Of a stretch of DNA of 64,000 nt, positions 32,935-41,800 are shown in pieces. The first letter of the stretch is position 1. The number at the start of each line of letters is the position of its first letter. The translations under genes were made by a program, and so were the position numbers. The stretch comes from Paracoccaceae bacterium (lineage in GTDB: Bacteria; Pseudomonadota; Alphaproteobacteria; Rhodobacterales; Rhodobacteraceae), in contig JAAFAB010000005.1 of the NCBI GenBank assembly GCA_018222585.1, positions 62,001-126,000 on the forward strand, written 5' to 3'. The notes below the pieces were generated by a model that saw nothing but the letters and a program-made list of their open reading frames with translations, did no database searches and was not told the origin of the DNA.

Positions 32935-32959
32935 GAGTATTTATGGCCGTCGAATGGAA
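32935..32959 (+). repeat. Dispersed extragenic repeat, copy 1 (diverged)
   Basis: GAGTATTTATGGCCGTCGAATGGAA after the penicillin acylase gene; the shared core GAGTATTT and GCC(A/G)TCGAAT recurs at 51346-51411 and 55649-55670. Here the flanking CCCCCC stretch is only loosely kept. Confidence 0.6.
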
Positions 32960-33119
32960 GAAGGATGCACCGTACCTGGCAAAGCGCGTGCGGGATCGGC
33001 AGCCACGGGCGCGGGAGATCGGTTCGGGTTTGAATTGAATTGACCCCCTGCCCGGGCTCTGCCACAGAGGTCTCTCAGACAGCTTCAGGACAGGGCGTCC
33101 GCCTCGGCGGTCGGAACTC

Positions 33120-34496
33120 ATGAAAGTCATCATCTGCGGCGCGGGCCAGGTCGGCTGGCAGATCGCCCGCCATCTCTCCGGTGAAAACAACGACGTGACG
33201 GTGGTGGACAGCAACCCCGACCTGGTGCGCCGGGCCACCGACACGCTGGACGTGCAGGGGATCGCGGGCTTTGCCTCCTACCCCGACATCTTGGAGCAGG
33301 CGGGCGCGCGCGATGCCGACATGATCATCGCCGCGACCTTCTCGGACGAGGTCAACATGGTCACCTGCCAGGTGGCGCATTCGGTCTTCTCGGTGCCGCG
33401 CAAGATCGCCCGGCTGCGCGCGCGCAGCTACCTCGACGCGATCTATTCCGACCTCTACCGCCGCGATCACATGCCCATCGACGTGGTGATCAGCCCCGAG
33501 CTGGAGGTGGCCGAGGCAGCCCTCCAGCGTCTCTCGGCCCCCGCCGCCTTCGACGTCGAGCAGTTCCTCGGCGGACGGGTGCAGTTGCTGGGCATCCAGA
33601 TCGACCCGGACTGCCCGGTGGTCAACACACCGCTGCGCCAGCTGACCGATCTCTTCTCGACCCTGCGCGCCGTGGTCGTCGGCATCCGCCGCGAGGGGCG
33701 TCTCTTCGCGCCCGAGCCCGGCGACCAGATCTTCCCCGACGATGAATGCTACATCTGCGTCCACTCCGAGGACGTGACCCGCTGCCTGGAGGTCTTCGGC
33801 AAGTCGAACCGCCAGCAGGACCGCGTGGTCATCGTCGGCGGCGGCAATGTCGGGCTGACCGTGGCCCGCCGGCTGGAGACCTCGGGCCGCCGGATCCGCG
33901 CCAAGGTGGTCGAGAAGAACCGGAAGATCGCCGAGAAGGCCGCCGATGCGCTGGAGCGGACCATCGTGCTGAACGGCGACGGGCTGGACAGCGCGCTGCT
34001 GGCCGAGGCCGGGATCAGCCGCGCCGATGCGGTGCTCTGCGTCACCGACGACGACAAGACCAACATGCTGACCGCCGTCCGGGCCAAGAACCTCGGCTGT
34101 CCGATGGCGATCGCGCTGATCAACGACCCGACCCTGACGCCGCTGATGGCGCCGCTCGGCATCGACGCCTACATCAACCCGCGTGCCACCACCGTCAGCT
34201 CGATCCTGCGCCACATCCGCCATGGCCGGGTACGCGGCGTCTATTCCATCGGCGATGCCGAGGCCGAGGTGATCGAGGCCGACGTGCTGTCGACCTCGCC
34301 GATGTCGGGCAAGCCGATCCGCGACATCGCCTTCCCCGAGGGCGTGCTGGTCGGCGCGGTGATGCGCGAACGCAAGGTGATGCGGCCCGCCGCCGACCTG
34401 GTCATCGAGGAGGGCGACACCATCGTGCTCTTCGCCCTCGCCGCCGATGTCCCCGAGGTGGAGCGCCTGCTGCAGGTCTCCATCGACTACTTCTAG
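33120..34496 (+). CDS. trkA: Trk potassium uptake regulator TrkA
   Basis: A 458-residue peripheral membrane protein that gates the TrkH K+ channel. It has two RCK halves: Rossmann motif GAGQVGWQIARHL with the acidic strand end (VVDSNPD), a TrkA_C domain near residues 140-215, then a second GGGNVGLTVARRLE and second TrkA_C domain. Length fits the tandem-RCK TrkA of proteobacteria. It lies 9 bp upstream of trkH, forming one transcription unit. NAD(H) or ATP/ADP binding is expected at both Rossmann folds. Confidence 0.96.
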   Translation: MKVIICGAGQVGWQIARHLSGENNDVTVVDSNPDLVRRATDTLDVQGIAGFASYPDILEQAGARDADMIIAATFSDEVNMVTCQVAHSVFSVPRKIARLRARSYLDAIYSDLYRRDHMPIDVVISPELEVAEAALQRLSAPAAFDVEQFLGGRVQLLGIQIDPDCPVVNTPLRQLTDLFSTLRAVVVGIRREGRLFAPEPGDQIFPDDECYICVHSEDVTRCLEVFGKSNRQQDRVVIVGGGNVGLTVARRLETSGRRIRAKVVEKNRKIAEKAADALERTIVLNGDGLDSALLAEAGISRADAVLCVTDDDKTNMLTAVRAKNLGCPMAIALINDPTLTPLMAPLGIDAYINPRATTVSSILRHIRHGRVRGVYSIGDAEAEVIEADVLSTSPMSGKPIRDIAFPEGVLVGAVMRERKVMRPAADLVIEEGDTIVLFALAADVPEVERLLQVSIDYF

Positions 34497-34505
34497 GCCG
34501 GGGTC

Positions 34506-36077
34506 ATGCGCCAGGCGCCGCCGCCCGTCCACCTCGGCCCGCATGGGTCCCGCCCATTCTCGCGCCTGCTGGAGCGGCAGCCACTGTTCCTGCTGCTCTT
34601 CGCCGCGCTCTGCCTGTCGATGCTGGCGCCGGCCGGCCTCGCCCTGGCGCTGGAGCAGCACGCCACGGCGCGGGCCTTCTTCTACTCGGCCCTGCTGGGC
34701 ACCGCGCTGGCGGTGATGATCGGACTGGCGCGCGGCGGGCGCAATGCCGAGGTGACGGGCCGCGCCGATCTCTTTGCCCTGCTGGCCCTCTTCGCCGCCT
34801 TCCTGCTGCTGCCCCTGCCGTTGGCCGTGCCCTTCGCCGAGAGCCTGCCCGACACCCGGTTCCTCAATGCCTACGTCGAGATGGTGTCGAGCTTCACCAC
34901 CACGGGCATGACCTTCTACGACGACCCGCGCCGCCTGTCGGCGCCCTTGCACCTGTGGCGCGCCCAGGTGGCCTGGATGGGCGGTTTCATGATCTGGGTC
35001 TCGGCCGCCGCCGTCATGGCGCCGCTGTCGCTGGGAGGCTTCGAGATCACCGCCGCCGGGCGCGACGAGGGCGAGACCCGCATTTCCCGCTTCCAGCGCG
35101 CCGGGGTGATGCGCCGTGTGCTGCGCGGAGCCACCCGGCTCGGGCCGATCTACCTCGGGCTGACCGCCGCGCTCTGGCTGGCGCTGCTGGTCGCGGGCGA
35201 CCGTCCGCTGGTCGCGCTGATCCATGCCATGTCGACGCTGTCGACCTCGGGCATCTCGCCGGTCGGCGGACCGACCCACGCCGGGTCCGGCGTCGCCGGA
35301 GAGGTCATCATCGCCGCCTTCCTGCTGTTCGCCCTGTCCCGCGTCGCCTTCTCGTCCGACACGGTGACCGCCCGCATCGGGTTGCACCGCGACCCCGAGT
35401 TCCGCATGGGGCTGGCGCTGGTCGCCGTGGTGCCGCTGCTGCTGTTCCTGCGCCACTGGGCCGCCGCCTTCGACGTTGCGGCTGGAGAGGACCTTGGCCT
35501 GGGCTTCGGGGCGCTCTGGGGATCGGTCTTCACCGTGCTCTCCTTCCTCACCACGACCGGCTGGGAAAGCCTGCACTGGGAAACCGCACAAAGCTGGTCC
35601 GGCCTCGAGACCCCGGGCATGGTCCTGATGGGGCTGTCGATGGTCGGCGGCGGCGTCGCCACCACGGCGGGCGGCGTGAAGCTGCTGCGGGTCTATACCC
35701 TCTACCTGCAGGGCCGGCGCGAGATGGACCGGCTGGTGCATCCCTCCTCGGTTTCGGGCACCGGCAAGGCGGGGCGCCGCATCCGTCGACACGGCGCCTT
35801 CCAGGCATGGGTCTTCTTCATGCTCTTCGCCATCTGCCTCGCGGCCTCGATGTCGATTCTGGCGGCCTTCGGCATCTCCTTCGAGGACGCCACCGTGCTC
35901 TCTGTCGCGGCACTCGCCAACGCGGGCAACCTCGCCGTCCACGGTGGCAGCGACCCGGTCGCCCTGCTGCAGCTGAGCGACGGTGCCAAGCTGACCCTCT
36001 GCGCCTTCATGATCCTGGGACGGCTGGAACTTCTGGCCATCCTGGCGCTGTTCAATCCGGCTCTGTGGCGCGAGTGA
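34506..36077 (+). CDS. trkH: Trk potassium uptake protein TrkH
   Basis: A 523-residue membrane channel subunit with four pore-loop repeats visible as SFTTTGMTFY, LSTSGISPVGG, LTTTGWESLHW and LANAGNLAVHGG. The conserved Gly of each loop forms the K+ selectivity filter. The N-terminal 35 residues (RQAPPPVHLGPHGSRPF) are hydrophilic and cytoplasmic. Arg/Lys-rich RRMEMDRL-type linkers lie between membrane units. It follows trkA by 9 bp; together they import K+ in response to osmotic or pH change. The gene is 132 bp upstream of hfq. Confidence 0.95.
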   Translation: MRQAPPPVHLGPHGSRPFSRLLERQPLFLLLFAALCLSMLAPAGLALALEQHATARAFFYSALLGTALAVMIGLARGGRNAEVTGRADLFALLALFAAFLLLPLPLAVPFAESLPDTRFLNAYVEMVSSFTTTGMTFYDDPRRLSAPLHLWRAQVAWMGGFMIWVSAAAVMAPLSLGGFEITAAGRDEGETRISRFQRAGVMRRVLRGATRLGPIYLGLTAALWLALLVAGDRPLVALIHAMSTLSTSGISPVGGPTHAGSGVAGEVIIAAFLLFALSRVAFSSDTVTARIGLHRDPEFRMGLALVAVVPLLLFLRHWAAAFDVAAGEDLGLGFGALWGSVFTVLSFLTTTGWESLHWETAQSWSGLETPGMVLMGLSMVGGGVATTAGGVKLLRVYTLYLQGRREMDRLVHPSSVSGTGKAGRRIRRHGAFQAWVFFMLFAICLAASMSILAAFGISFEDATVLSVAALANAGNLAVHGGSDPVALLQLSDGAKLTLCAFMILGRLELLAILALFNPALWRE

Positions 36078-36209
36078 CGCAGGCTGGCGTCAGGGCCAAA
36101 CTATTGCAATATCGGGGCTGGAATCTTCCCGCACGGCCCCCCATACTCGATGCGCTAATTCCAGAAAGCCGCGGACGGCAATAATAAACCTAAAAAAGGC
36201 GTAACAAGA

Positions 36210-36449
36210 ATGGCTTCCGATAGACAGAACCTGCAAGACGCATTCCTGAACCACGTGCGGAAAACCAAGGTTCCGGTGACGATTTTCCTGATCAACGGTG
36301 TCAAGCTCCAGGGGGTTATCACCTGGTTCGACAATTTCTGCGTGCTGCTGCGCCGCGATGGCCAAGCCCAGCTTGTCTACAAACATGCGATCTCGACCAT
36401 CATGCCGTCGCAGCCGATTTCTCTTTATGAAGGCGACGGCGAAAATTGA
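36210..36449 (+). CDS. hfq: RNA chaperone Hfq
   Basis: A 79-residue Hfq. Sm1 is [23 protein letters not shown] and Sm2 is the [13 protein letters not shown] strand, with the YKH motif lining the proximal U-binding face. The short tail SLYEGDGEN is typical of alphaproteobacterial Hfq, which lack the long E. coli C-terminus. It pairs small RNAs with mRNAs, which is relevant to the candidate sRNA at 16223-16300. Its stop overlaps the hflX start (TTGA), the usual alphaproteobacterial hfq-hflX coupling. Confidence 0.98.
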   Translation: MASDRQNLQDAFLNHVRKTKVPVTIFLINGVKLQGVITWFDNFCVLLRRDGQAQLVYKHAISTIMPSQPISLYEGDGEN

Positions 36450-37720
36450 TCGGACATGAACAGGCGCCGACCCGCGCCTTCGTGATCCACCCCGAGTTCA
36501 AGGGTGAAGAGGCGCGCCATGCGCCTCTCTACGCGCTGGCGGAGGCGGTGAGCCTGGCCCATGCGCTGCCCGGTCTGGAGGTGGTGGGCGACCAGCTGGT
36601 GCGGATTGCCACGGCGCAGCCCAAGACGCTATTCGGCAAGGGCAAGGTCGAGGAGCTGAAACAGATCCTGACCGAGGCCGAGGCCGAGTTGGTGCTTATC
36701 GACGGCCCCGTCAGCCCGAAGCAGCAGCAGAACCTGGAAAAGGCGTGGAACGTCAAGATCCTGGACCGCACCGGGCTGATCCTGGAGATCTTCTCGGACC
36801 GCGCCCGCACGCGGGAGGGCGTCTTGCAGGTGGAACTGGCCGCGCTCGGCTACCAGCGTACGCGCCTGGTGCGCGCCTGGACCCACCTTGAACGTCAGCG
36901 TGGCGGGCTCGGCTTCGTCGGCGGCCCCGGCGAAACCCAGATCGAGGCCGACCGCCGTGCCATCGACGACCAGATGGTGCGCCTGCGCCGCCAACTTGAG
37001 AAGGTGGTGAAGACCCGCGAGCTGCACCGCGCCTCGCGCGCCAAGGTGCCGTTCCCGATCGTCGCGCTTGTCGGCTATACCAACGCCGGAAAGTCCACGC
37101 TCTTCAACCTGTTGACCGGCGCCGACGTGCTGGCCAAGGACATGCTCTTTGCCACGCTGGACCCGACCATGCGGCGGGTGCAGCTGGAAACCGGGGCCGA
37201 GATCATCCTCTCCGACACCGTGGGCTTCATCTCGGACCTGCCGCACCAGCTGGTCGCGGCCTTCCGCGCCACGCTGGAAGAGGTTCTGGAAGCCGACCTG
37301 GTGCTGCATGTCCGCGACATCTCGCATCCCGAGACGCGCGAACAGAAGGCCGATGTCGAGGAAATCCTGGCCGAGCTGGGGCTGCGCGAAGAGGTGCCGG
37401 TGCTGGAGGTCTGGAACAAGATCGACCTGCTGCCGGAGGAGGAATCCGAGCGCCTGCTTACCGCCTCCGAGCGAGACGAGCAGATCCTGCCGATTTCGGC
37501 GATCACCGGCGCGGGCCTGCCCGCCCTGCTGGCCGAGGTCACCCGGGCGCTTGATTCCGAGCGTCACGCCGAAACCGTGCTGCTGCCCTTCTCGGATGGC
37601 AAGCGCCGGGCCTGGGCCTTCAAGGAAGGCATCGTCCAGTCCGAGCGGCAGACCGAAGCGGGCTTCGAGCTGGATGTTCTGTGGACCGCGCGCCAGTCTG
37701 CCCGTTTCCGCGACATGTAA
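36446..37720 (+). CDS. hflX: Ribosome-associated GTPase HflX
   Basis: A 424-residue HflX. The N-terminal HflX domain has [11 protein letters not shown] and [17 protein letters not shown], a helical linker [19 protein letters not shown], then the GTPase core: G1 [10 protein letters not shown]3 DTVGF, G4 NKID. It binds and can split stalled 70S ribosomes. The apparent start is TTG at 36446, overlapping the hfq stop as TTGA; no ATG lies at a suitable place near the start of homology, so TTG is preferred. Confidence 0.95.
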   Translation: MIGHEQAPTRAFVIHPEFKGEEARHAPLYALAEAVSLAHALPGLEVVGDQLVRIATAQPKTLFGKGKVEELKQILTEAEAELVLIDGPVSPKQQQNLEKAWNVKILDRTGLILEIFSDRARTREGVLQVELAALGYQRTRLVRAWTHLERQRGGLGFVGGPGETQIEADRRAIDDQMVRLRRQLEKVVKTRELHRASRAKVPFPIVALVGYTNAGKSTLFNLLTGADVLAKDMLFATLDPTMRRVQLETGAEIILSDTVGFISDLPHQLVAAFRATLEEVLEADLVLHVRDISHPETREQKADVEEILAELGLREEVPVLEVWNKIDLLPEEESERLLTASERDEQILPISAITGAGLPALLAEVTRALDSERHAETVLLPFSDGKRRAWAFKEGIVQSERQTEAGFELDVLWTARQSARFRDM

Positions 37721-37739
37721 GACCCTGCGGCGGGCGCCT

Positions 37740-37820
37740 TCAGTGCCCGCCCACCTCCAGCAGTGCCCGCGTGGCGAGCGCCCTCAGTGCCCGCCCGCCT
37801 CCAGCAAGGCCCGTGTCGCG
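37740..37820. repeat. Imperfect direct repeat at the 3' end of the cytochrome c gene
   Basis: A 37-bp segment at 37784-37820, the last codons and stop of the minus-strand cytochrome gene, recurs at 37740-37776 with 32 of 37 matches by eye; the period is 44 bp. The outer copy lies in the short gap between the two convergent genes. Confidence 0.75.
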
Positions 37821-38296
37821 GCGTTCTGGCTGGCATAGATGGCGTTGGTCGCCTCCTGCCGCGCGCGCACCTCTTCCGGCCATGTGGACTTGATGTAGGA
37901 CAGCACGTCGAGGATCTGGCGATCCTCCAGCGCCTCGGCGAATTCGGGCATCTCGGCATCGCCGGTGCCGGTCAGGCAGAGCTCGGCCACCTCGCCGGAC
38001 TTGGTCAGCCCGAAGAGCACGTAATCGGCATGTTTCCAGCTGTGGCCGGTCTCGTCATGGGGCGGGGCGACGGGCGCGGGCGCATCTGGATCGCGCGCTG
38101 CGCCGTCCAGCCCGCCGTGGCAGGCGCTGCATTCCGAGGCATAGAGCACCGCGCCGCGCGCCACGGTGGCCGGGTCCCGCCAGGCCAGCAGGCCGGTGTC
38201 CGGCGCGCCACGCAGGGCGGGAACCGCCAGCAAGGCCACGACGCCAAGCGAAGCGGCCCCGGTCAGGCCCAGAACGATCTTCGCGGCAGGTTTCAT
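37784..38296 (-). CDS. Membrane-anchored cytochrome c
   Basis: A 170-residue protein with an uncleaved or cleaved N-terminal hydrophobic helix (KIVLGLTGAASLGVVALLAV) and one c-type haem site C56-S-A-C59-H60. The distal Met ligand is likely in GDAEMPEFAEAL. The fold matches cytochrome c class I of the CccA/mono-haem type; it probably carries electrons in the periplasm. The ATG at 38296 starts the signal segment; the frame continues upstream without signal. It is convergent with hflX, and its 3' end is duplicated (37740-37820). Confidence 0.88.
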   Translation of the reverse strand: MKPAAKIVLGLTGAASLGVVALLAVPALRGAPDTGLLAWRDPATVARGAVLYASECSACHGGLDGAARDPDAPAPVAPPHDETGHSWKHADYVLFGLTKSGEVAELCLTGTGDAEMPEFAEALEDRQILDVLSYIKSTWPEEVRARQEATNAIYASQNAATRALLEAGGH

Positions 38297-38436
38297 GCGT
38301 CTTCCCCGGTCATGACGCAAGCCTATGCGCGCTGCCGCAGGCAAGGCAATCGGCGAATGCCCGGTCAGGGCCTGGCCCCCTGCCCCTGCCCGCTACACGG
38401 GCACCGACAGGGGGCGGTCGTTGGCACGGCGAAGCG

Positions 38437-38901
38437 TTACTTTCCGCCGCTCTCAGCCTTCTTCTCCCACCGGCCCGATTCCTCGGACCAGTAGATCGCC
38501 GCGCAACCCGCCCCGGTCAGCGCCTTCCACTGGCCGCGCGCATGGCTCAGCGCCTGGTCGTCGTGACCGTCGAAGAGGATACAGGCCCGCTTGACGCCCT
38601 CGACCTCGGAAGGCTCCAGCGCGGCGCCGTCGATGGTCATCAGGCAGTCGGGCCTGTTGGCGGGCTGGCCGAGGGTCAGCAGCACCGGCTGCAGCTCGGC
38701 ATGGGGGTTCTTGTCCTGGCCGTGCGGCAGGAAACTCTCCTCGGGGCCCAGCCACAGCTTCTGATCCAGCCAGTCCAGCCGGTCGGCGTCCGGGCCACGC
38801 ACCGCCACCCGCCAGCCCGCCGCCAGGGCGCGCGGCAGCAGGTTCTGCAATGCCCCGTCGACCGAGCTGCGGGTCAGGTGGTAGAAGTAGACCTCGCCCA
38901 A
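38437..38901 (-). CDS. holC: DNA polymerase III chi subunit
   Basis: A 154-residue HolC, the chi subunit that links the clamp-loader complex to single-strand binding protein. Visible parts are the start GEVYFYHLTRSSVDGALQNL, WRVAVRGPDADRLDWLDQKLW and DCLMTIDGAALEPSEVEGVKR. It directly follows pepA, a frequent pepA-holC(-valS) order in proteobacteria. The start is read as TTG at 38901, 4 nt after the pepA stop, with GAGGG upstream; a second TTG at 38928 inside pepA is possible. Confidence 0.85.
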   Translation of the reverse strand: MGEVYFYHLTRSSVDGALQNLLPRALAAGWRVAVRGPDADRLDWLDQKLWLGPEESFLPHGQDKNPHAELQPVLLTLGQPANRPDCLMTIDGAALEPSEVEGVKRACILFDGHDDQALSHARGQWKALTGAGCAAIYWSEESGRWEKKAESGGK

Positions 38902-38905
38902 GGGA

Positions 38906-40360
38906 TCAGCCCTCGTACCGATCCGCAACGAGGCGGTTCAGCGCCAGCACGCCCCAGCCCGTCGCGCCCGCAGGCGCCAGGTCTGTACCCGCCTTGATCG
39001 AGGCGGTGCCCGCGATGTCGAGGTGGATCCAGGGGGTCTCGTCCTTGACGAAGCGCTTCAGGAACTGCGCGGCGGTGACCGAGCCGGCCGGCCGCCCGCC
39101 GAGGTTCTTCATGTCCGCGATGCGGCTCTTCAACTGGTCGTCATAGCCCTGCGCCAGCGGCATCCGCCAGGCGCCTTCGCCCTCGGCCGTCGCTGCCTTC
39201 AGGAAGCTGTCGCAGAAGGCGTCGTCATTGGACCAGGTGCCGGTCATCTCATGGCCGAGCGCGATGATCACCGCGCCGGTCAGCGTGCAGAGGTCGATCA
39301 TGCCCGCCGGTTTGAAACGCTCCTGCGCGTACCACATCACGTCACAGAGCACGAGCCGCCCCTCGGCGTCGGTCGAGATCACCTCGACCGTGTCGCCCTT
39401 CATGGTGGTCAGCACGTCGCCCGGGCGATAGGCATTGCCCGCCGGCATGTTCTCGACCAGCCCGACAAGGCCGACGACATTGGCCTTCGCCTTGCGCAGC
39501 GCCAGCGCCTTCATGGTGCCGGCGACGGTGCCCGCGCCGCCCATGTCCATGGTCATGTCCTCCATGCCGCCGACGGGCTTCAGAGAGATGCCCCCGGTGT
39601 CGAAGACCACGCCCTTGCCGATCAGCGCCAGCGGCGCCTCGTCGGCGCCGCCCTTCCACTGCATGACGACCACCTTCGAGGGCGTGACCGAGGCTTCCCC
39701 CACGGCCAGCAGCGCGCCCATGCCAAGCTCCTTCAGCGCAGGTTCGTCCAGCACCTCGACCTCCAGCCCGAGGGCCGACAGCTCGGCCAGCTGGTCGGCG
39801 AAGGTCTGCGTCGTCAGCACGTTGGCGGGGGCATTGACCAGGTCGCGGGTGAAGAAGACACCTTCGGCCAGGGCATCGACATCGCTGGTCTCGGGCAGGT
39901 CGCTGCCCATGATCGTCACCGCGCCCTTCGGATCGGCCTTGGTGGTCTTCTGGGCATCGTAGTCATAGGCGCGCAGCTTCAGGCCCAGGGCCAGGTCTTC
40001 GGCGCCGCGCAGAGCGCCGGTCAGCACCAGCATCCCGGCCTCTCCCAACAGCTTGCCCAGCTTCGCGCCGGTGCGGCGCAGCAGCGCGGCCTCGGGCTTG
40101 CGCGACAGGATGACCACGTCCAGCGCCTCGGCGGCCAGGCCCTGCGGGAAGGCCAGGGTGATCACCTCGCCCTCCTTCACCTTCTGCCAGCTCTCTGCCG
40201 CGATCATCCGCGCCAACGCCCCCTTGGTCAGCTTGTTGACCCGCCGCGCCGGGGCCGAGAGCTTGCCATCGGGCGAGACGACCACCGCAAGGCGGCCCTC
40301 CTGCCCCGGCAGGGCATCAAGATCGGTTTCGGCGAAACGAAGGGAAACGGGCTTGGTCAC
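38906..40360 (-). CDS. pepA: Leucyl aminopeptidase PepA
   Basis: A 484-residue M17 zinc aminopeptidase. Metal-site residues are in LIGKGVVFDTGGISLKP, MDMGGAGTVAG and the family signature NTDAEGRL-like STDAEGRLVLCDVM. The active-site Arg lies in that same region. N-terminal sequence (RFAETDLDALPGQEGRLAVV) is the usual poorly conserved domain. It removes N-terminal residues from peptides; in E. coli PepA also binds DNA, but that cannot be judged here. It is the first gene of the pepA-holC unit, divergent from lptF with 276 bp between. Confidence 0.96.
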   Translation of the reverse strand: MTKPVSLRFAETDLDALPGQEGRLAVVVSPDGKLSAPARRVNKLTKGALARMIAAESWQKVKEGEVITLAFPQGLAAEALDVVILSRKPEAALLRRTGAKLGKLLGEAGMLVLTGALRGAEDLALGLKLRAYDYDAQKTTKADPKGAVTIMGSDLPETSDVDALAEGVFFTRDLVNAPANVLTTQTFADQLAELSALGLEVEVLDEPALKELGMGALLAVGEASVTPSKVVVMQWKGGADEAPLALIGKGVVFDTGGISLKPVGGMEDMTMDMGGAGTVAGTMKALALRKAKANVVGLVGLVENMPAGNAYRPGDVLTTMKGDTVEVISTDAEGRLVLCDVMWYAQERFKPAGMIDLCTLTGAVIIALGHEMTGTWSNDDAFCDSFLKAATAEGEGAWRMPLAQGYDDQLKSRIADMKNLGGRPAGSVTAAQFLKRFVKDETPWIHLDIAGTASIKAGTDLAPAGATGWGVLALNRLVADRYEG

Positions 40361-40431
40361 GGAACATTCCTCGGCTGGGACAGGCGTCTTGAGTGTCTGG
40401 GTCGCATCCCCGTGGCAGGCGATCGCTTTCG

Positions 40432-40483
40432 GGCTGTCGGGCCAGGCTGTCGGGCCAGGCTTTCGGGCCGGGCTGTCGACCGG
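40432..40483. repeat. 13-bp tandem repeat, four units
   Basis: Units start at 40432, 40445, 40458 and 40471. The first two are identical (GGCTGTCGGGCCA), the third is GGCTTTCGGGCCG, the fourth GGCTGTCGACCGG. The repeat lies in the pepA/lptF divergent region. Confidence 0.8.
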
Positions 40484-40542
40484 CGGGGGGCGGCATGTCG
40501 CGCGAAGCTAACGCGGGGCCCGGGGTTTGACCAGATTGCAGT

Positions 40543-40559
40543 TTTCCCGCGCGGGGAAA
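40543..40559. promoter_or_regulatory. Dyad upstream of lptF
   Basis: TTTCCC (40543-40548) and GGGAAA (40554-40559) form a perfect 6-bp dyad with a 5-nt centre, about 80 bp before the lptF start. It may be an operator in the pepA/lptF divergent region. Confidence 0.3.
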
Positions 40560-40636
40560 CCCGCTAGACTTTCGCGAAGGGCCGCCGGGGGGCGGCCTGC
40601 TGCTGCTATTTACGTCAAGAACCAGAAGACCCGGGG

Positions 40637-41800
40637 GTGCGCGTGGCGCGATTCGACAGATACCTGCTGTCGCAGCTTATGACGCTCTTCGGATTCTTCG
40701 CCCTCGTTCTGGTGGCGATCTACTGGATCAATTCCGCCGTGCGCCTCTTCGACCAGCTGATCGCCGACGGGCAATCGGCCTGGGTCTTCCTGGAATATAC
40801 CGCGCTGACGTTGCCCAACGTGATCCGCATCACCCTGCCGATGGCCGCCTTCGCGGGAGCGGTTTACGTGACCAACCGGCTGGCCTCGGAATCCGAGCTG
40901 GTGGTGATGCAGGCCACCGGCTTCTCGCCCTGGCGGCTGGCGCGTCCCGTGCTGATCTTCGGGCTGATCACCGCCGCCATGATGTCGGTGCTGACGCACC
41001 TGCTGGTGCCGATGAGTCATGCCGAGATCATCACCCGCAACAAGGAAATCTCGCGCAACGTGACGGCGCGGATGCTGACCGAAGGCACCTTCCTGCACCC
41101 GGCGAGCGGCATCACGTTCTACATCCGCTCGATCGACGCCGACGGCGCGCTGCACGACGTCTTCCTGTCCGACCGTCGAGATGCGGAAGAGGTGCAGACC
41201 TTCACCGCCGCCCGTGCCTACCTGATCAATGCCGCCGAGGATCCGGCCGCCGACCCCGAGCCGAAGCTGGTGATGGTCGACGGGCTGGCGCAGAGCCTCG
41301 ACCTGACGACACGGCAGCTCTACACCACCCATTTCCAGGACTTCGCCTATGATGTCGGCGCGCTGATCGACGTCTCGGACAAGGTGATCCTCGGCATCCG
41401 CGACCTGCCCACATGGCAACTGCTGCGCGAGACCGAGGCGGTCTCTGCCCTCACCGGTTCCGGGCCCGGCTGGGTGGTGCAGGAGGCCCATGGCCGGTTC
41501 GCCCAGGCGTTGCTTTGCATCGTGGCCGCGCTGATCGGCTTCGCGGCGCTGCAGGTCGGGGGATTCTCGCGCTTCGGGGTGTGGAAACAGATCGTCTTCG
41601 CGGTGCTCCTGCTGGTGGTGGTGAAATTCGTCGAGGGGCTGGTGACCGACCCGGTGCGCAAGGATGCGAGCCTCTGGCCGATCCTCTACCTGCCGGCCCT
41701 CACCGGGCTGGGCCTGTCGGGGATCCTGCTGTGGTGGGCGGCACGGCCGCACCGTCCGCGCGCCCGCGCGCTGCCGGCCGAGGCGGAGGCCGCCGGATGA
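40637..41800 (+). CDS. lptF: LPS export permease LptF
   Basis: A 387-residue YjgP/YjgQ-family permease. The start RFDRYLLSQLMTLFGFFALVLVAIYWIN is the first membrane helix. A periplasmic beta-jellyroll-like part (about residues 120-280) lies between two sets of three helices. It forms the inner-membrane transporter LptB2FG with LptG, extracting lipopolysaccharide from the membrane. The start is GTG at 40637 after a G-rich stretch. It overlaps lptG as ATGA. lptB and lptA/C are not in the window. Confidence 0.94.
   Translation: MRVARFDRYLLSQLMTLFGFFALVLVAIYWINSAVRLFDQLIADGQSAWVFLEYTALTLPNVIRITLPMAAFAGAVYVTNRLASESELVVMQATGFSPWRLARPVLIFGLITAAMMSVLTHLLVPMSHAEIITRNKEISRNVTARMLTEGTFLHPASGITFYIRSIDADGALHDVFLSDRRDAEEVQTFTAARAYLINAAEDPAADPEPKLVMVDGLAQSLDLTTRQLYTTHFQDFAYDVGALIDVSDKVILGIRDLPTWQLLRETEAVSALTGSGPGWVVQEAHGRFAQALLCIVAALIGFAALQVGGFSRFGVWKQIVFAVLLLVVVKFVEGLVTDPVRKDASLWPILYLPALTGLGLSGILLWWAARPHRPRARALPAEAEAAG

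Noticed and set aside
33075-35942. A 955-codon minus-strand frame under trkA and trkH
   Set aside because: Antisense to conserved genes with all motifs present; composition (Gly, Arg, His, Gln) is typical of GC-driven shadow frames.
36116-36168. Inverted repeat CTGGAAT...ATTCCAG before hfq
   Set aside because: The 7-bp arms are about 35 bp apart and may occur by chance; no supporting promoter element was found near them.
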